Source: Shewanella benthica (GTDB taxonomy: Bacteria; Pseudomonadota; Gammaproteobacteria; Enterobacterales; Shewanellaceae). From it: DNA of 64,000 nucleotides. A model generated the notes under the pieces. That model made no database searches. It was not told the DNA's origin and was given only the letters and a program-made list of their open reading frames with translations. The stretch covers positions 62,001 through 126,000 of the forward strand of contig JAKVHY010000003.1 of assembly GCA_023284085.1 (NCBI GenBank), written 5' to 3'. Of the stretch, positions 63,546 to 64,000 are shown piece after piece (the first letter of the stretch is position 1; each line of letters starts with the position of its first letter). Both the position numbers and the translations under genes were made by a program.

Positions 63546-64000
63546 TGACTAACATATACCCCTTGTTACGCACGGTTAAGATAAGCTTATAAGGTGAGTA
63601 GATATCGCCAAGTTTCTTTCTTAAGCCTGAAATTCGCATATCCACAGATCTGTCATTAGCGTCATAATCTATGCCGCGCAGGGAGCGACAGCAGTCATCT
63701 CTGGAGACGATATTACCTGGGTTTGAGGCCAACAGGAGTAAGATGTCATATTCAGCTTCGGTGAGCACAGGTTTGAGCTGACCAAGACTGACCTCTCTCG
63801 TGGCGGTATCAAGACTTAGTTGGCCAACCTCTATCACTTCCTTACTCGGGAGCTGACTGCCTGCCCGTCTGAGGAGGGCGTCAATGCGCGCTACCATCAC
63901 ATGGGGGCGTATAGGTTTGGTCAGATAATCATCTGCCCCCAGCTTTAACAGGCTGACTTCGCTCATATCGTCGGCGCAGGCGGTGAGTACCAGTATGGGA
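63538..64000 (-). CDS. OmpR-family response regulator, cut by the right edge
   Basis: The frame runs from the stop codon at 63538 to the window edge (at least 154 codons). The visible part begins in the receiver (PILVLTACADDMSE, with the switch Thr), then LTKPIRP with the conserved Lys, and the winged helix (LTEAEYDILLLLA, RSVDMRISGLRKKL, VRNKGYMLVNG). The phospho-Asp and start codon lie beyond the edge. It pairs with the kinase at 62151 (8-bp overlap) and is a paralogue of the regulator at 58112. Confidence 0.9.
   Translation of the reverse strand, partial: PILVLTACADDMSEVSLLKLGADDYLTKPIRPHVMVARIDALLRRAGSQLPSKEVIEVGQLSLDTATREVSLGQLKPVLTEAEYDILLLLASNPGNIVSRDDCCRSLRGIDYDANDRSVDMRISGLRKKLGDIYSPYKLILTVRNKGYMLVNG

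Overview
The window looks like chromosome of a marine gammaproteobacterium, most probably Shewanella. The grounds are a complete TMAO respiration locus of the torECAD plus torRST type with a NapE-like TorE, a NrfA nitrite reductase beside an NnrS protein, the MipA/DUF3019/two-component cluster typical of that genus, many cyclic-di-GMP proteins, and many CTAG-rich and ATACC-type small repeats between genes. This is judged from protein content alone; no database search was run.

Layout. 1-1600: tail of an RHS/YD-repeat protein and about 1 kb of gene-free, repeat-like DNA. 1.6-4 kb: a small secreted protein, a Crp-family regulator, deoD and a PilZ protein. 4.2-17.7 kb: TMAO respiration. torR and torT converge, torT and torS diverge, and the structural operon torE-torC-torA-torD runs leftwards from a promoter with three TorR decamers. 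Between the two halves lie a lipoprotein, a DEAD-box helicase and a fumarate-type (class 1A) dihydroorotate dehydrogenase. 18-27.5 kb: a purine-type permease, a CBS protein, a YjiH-like membrane protein, a PAS chemoreceptor, a DUF998 protein, and ubiV-ubiU diverging from ubiT (oxygen-independent ubiquinone hydroxylation). 27.7-33.2 kb: an acyl-CoA dehydrogenase-like protein, then two converging metal operons of mer type that lack merA; each has a 19-bp-spacer promoter of the MerR class. 33.4-35.3 kb: a 2x[4Fe-4S] ferredoxin and trhP with a perfect FNR box. 35.4-43.9 kb: HDOD, two GGDEF/EAL proteins, a thioesterase, a solute-binding protein and a second DEAD-box helicase. 44-46.4 kb: a beta-barrel protein and an AT-rich kilobase with decayed gene remains. 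46.4-52 kb: a PAP2 phosphatase, nnrS (candidate NsrR site), nrfA and a HemN/HutW-like radical SAM protein. 52-55.2 kb: a glycerophosphodiesterase gene broken by a 264-bp MITE, then a threonyl-tRNA synthetase paralogue without editing domain. 55.3-64 kb: two MipA/OmpV proteins, a lipoprotein, DUF3019, two OmpR-type two-component systems (the second cut by the window end) and two proteins of unknown function.

How the genes work together. Much of the window serves life without oxygen: TMAO and nitrite as electron acceptors, oxygen-independent quinone synthesis, oxygen-independent tRNA hydroxylation (TrhP) and a fumarate-linked pyrimidine step.

The most striking new-looking items are: (1) a complete transcription-attenuation leader, with a short threonine-rich peptide (five Thr in its last six residues), pause hairpin, antiterminator and terminator, in front of the short ThrRS paralogue; (2) a family of heptanucleotide arrays (consensus YYTANNN) that recur at gene ends; (3) a triplicated torC-torA junction that creates two tiny ORFs with ribosome binding sites; (4) the merA-less mer-like island with two different MerR-class operators; (5) a small mobile element with TACCATTCC ends that broke one gene and seems to have supplied or abutted the stop codons of others.
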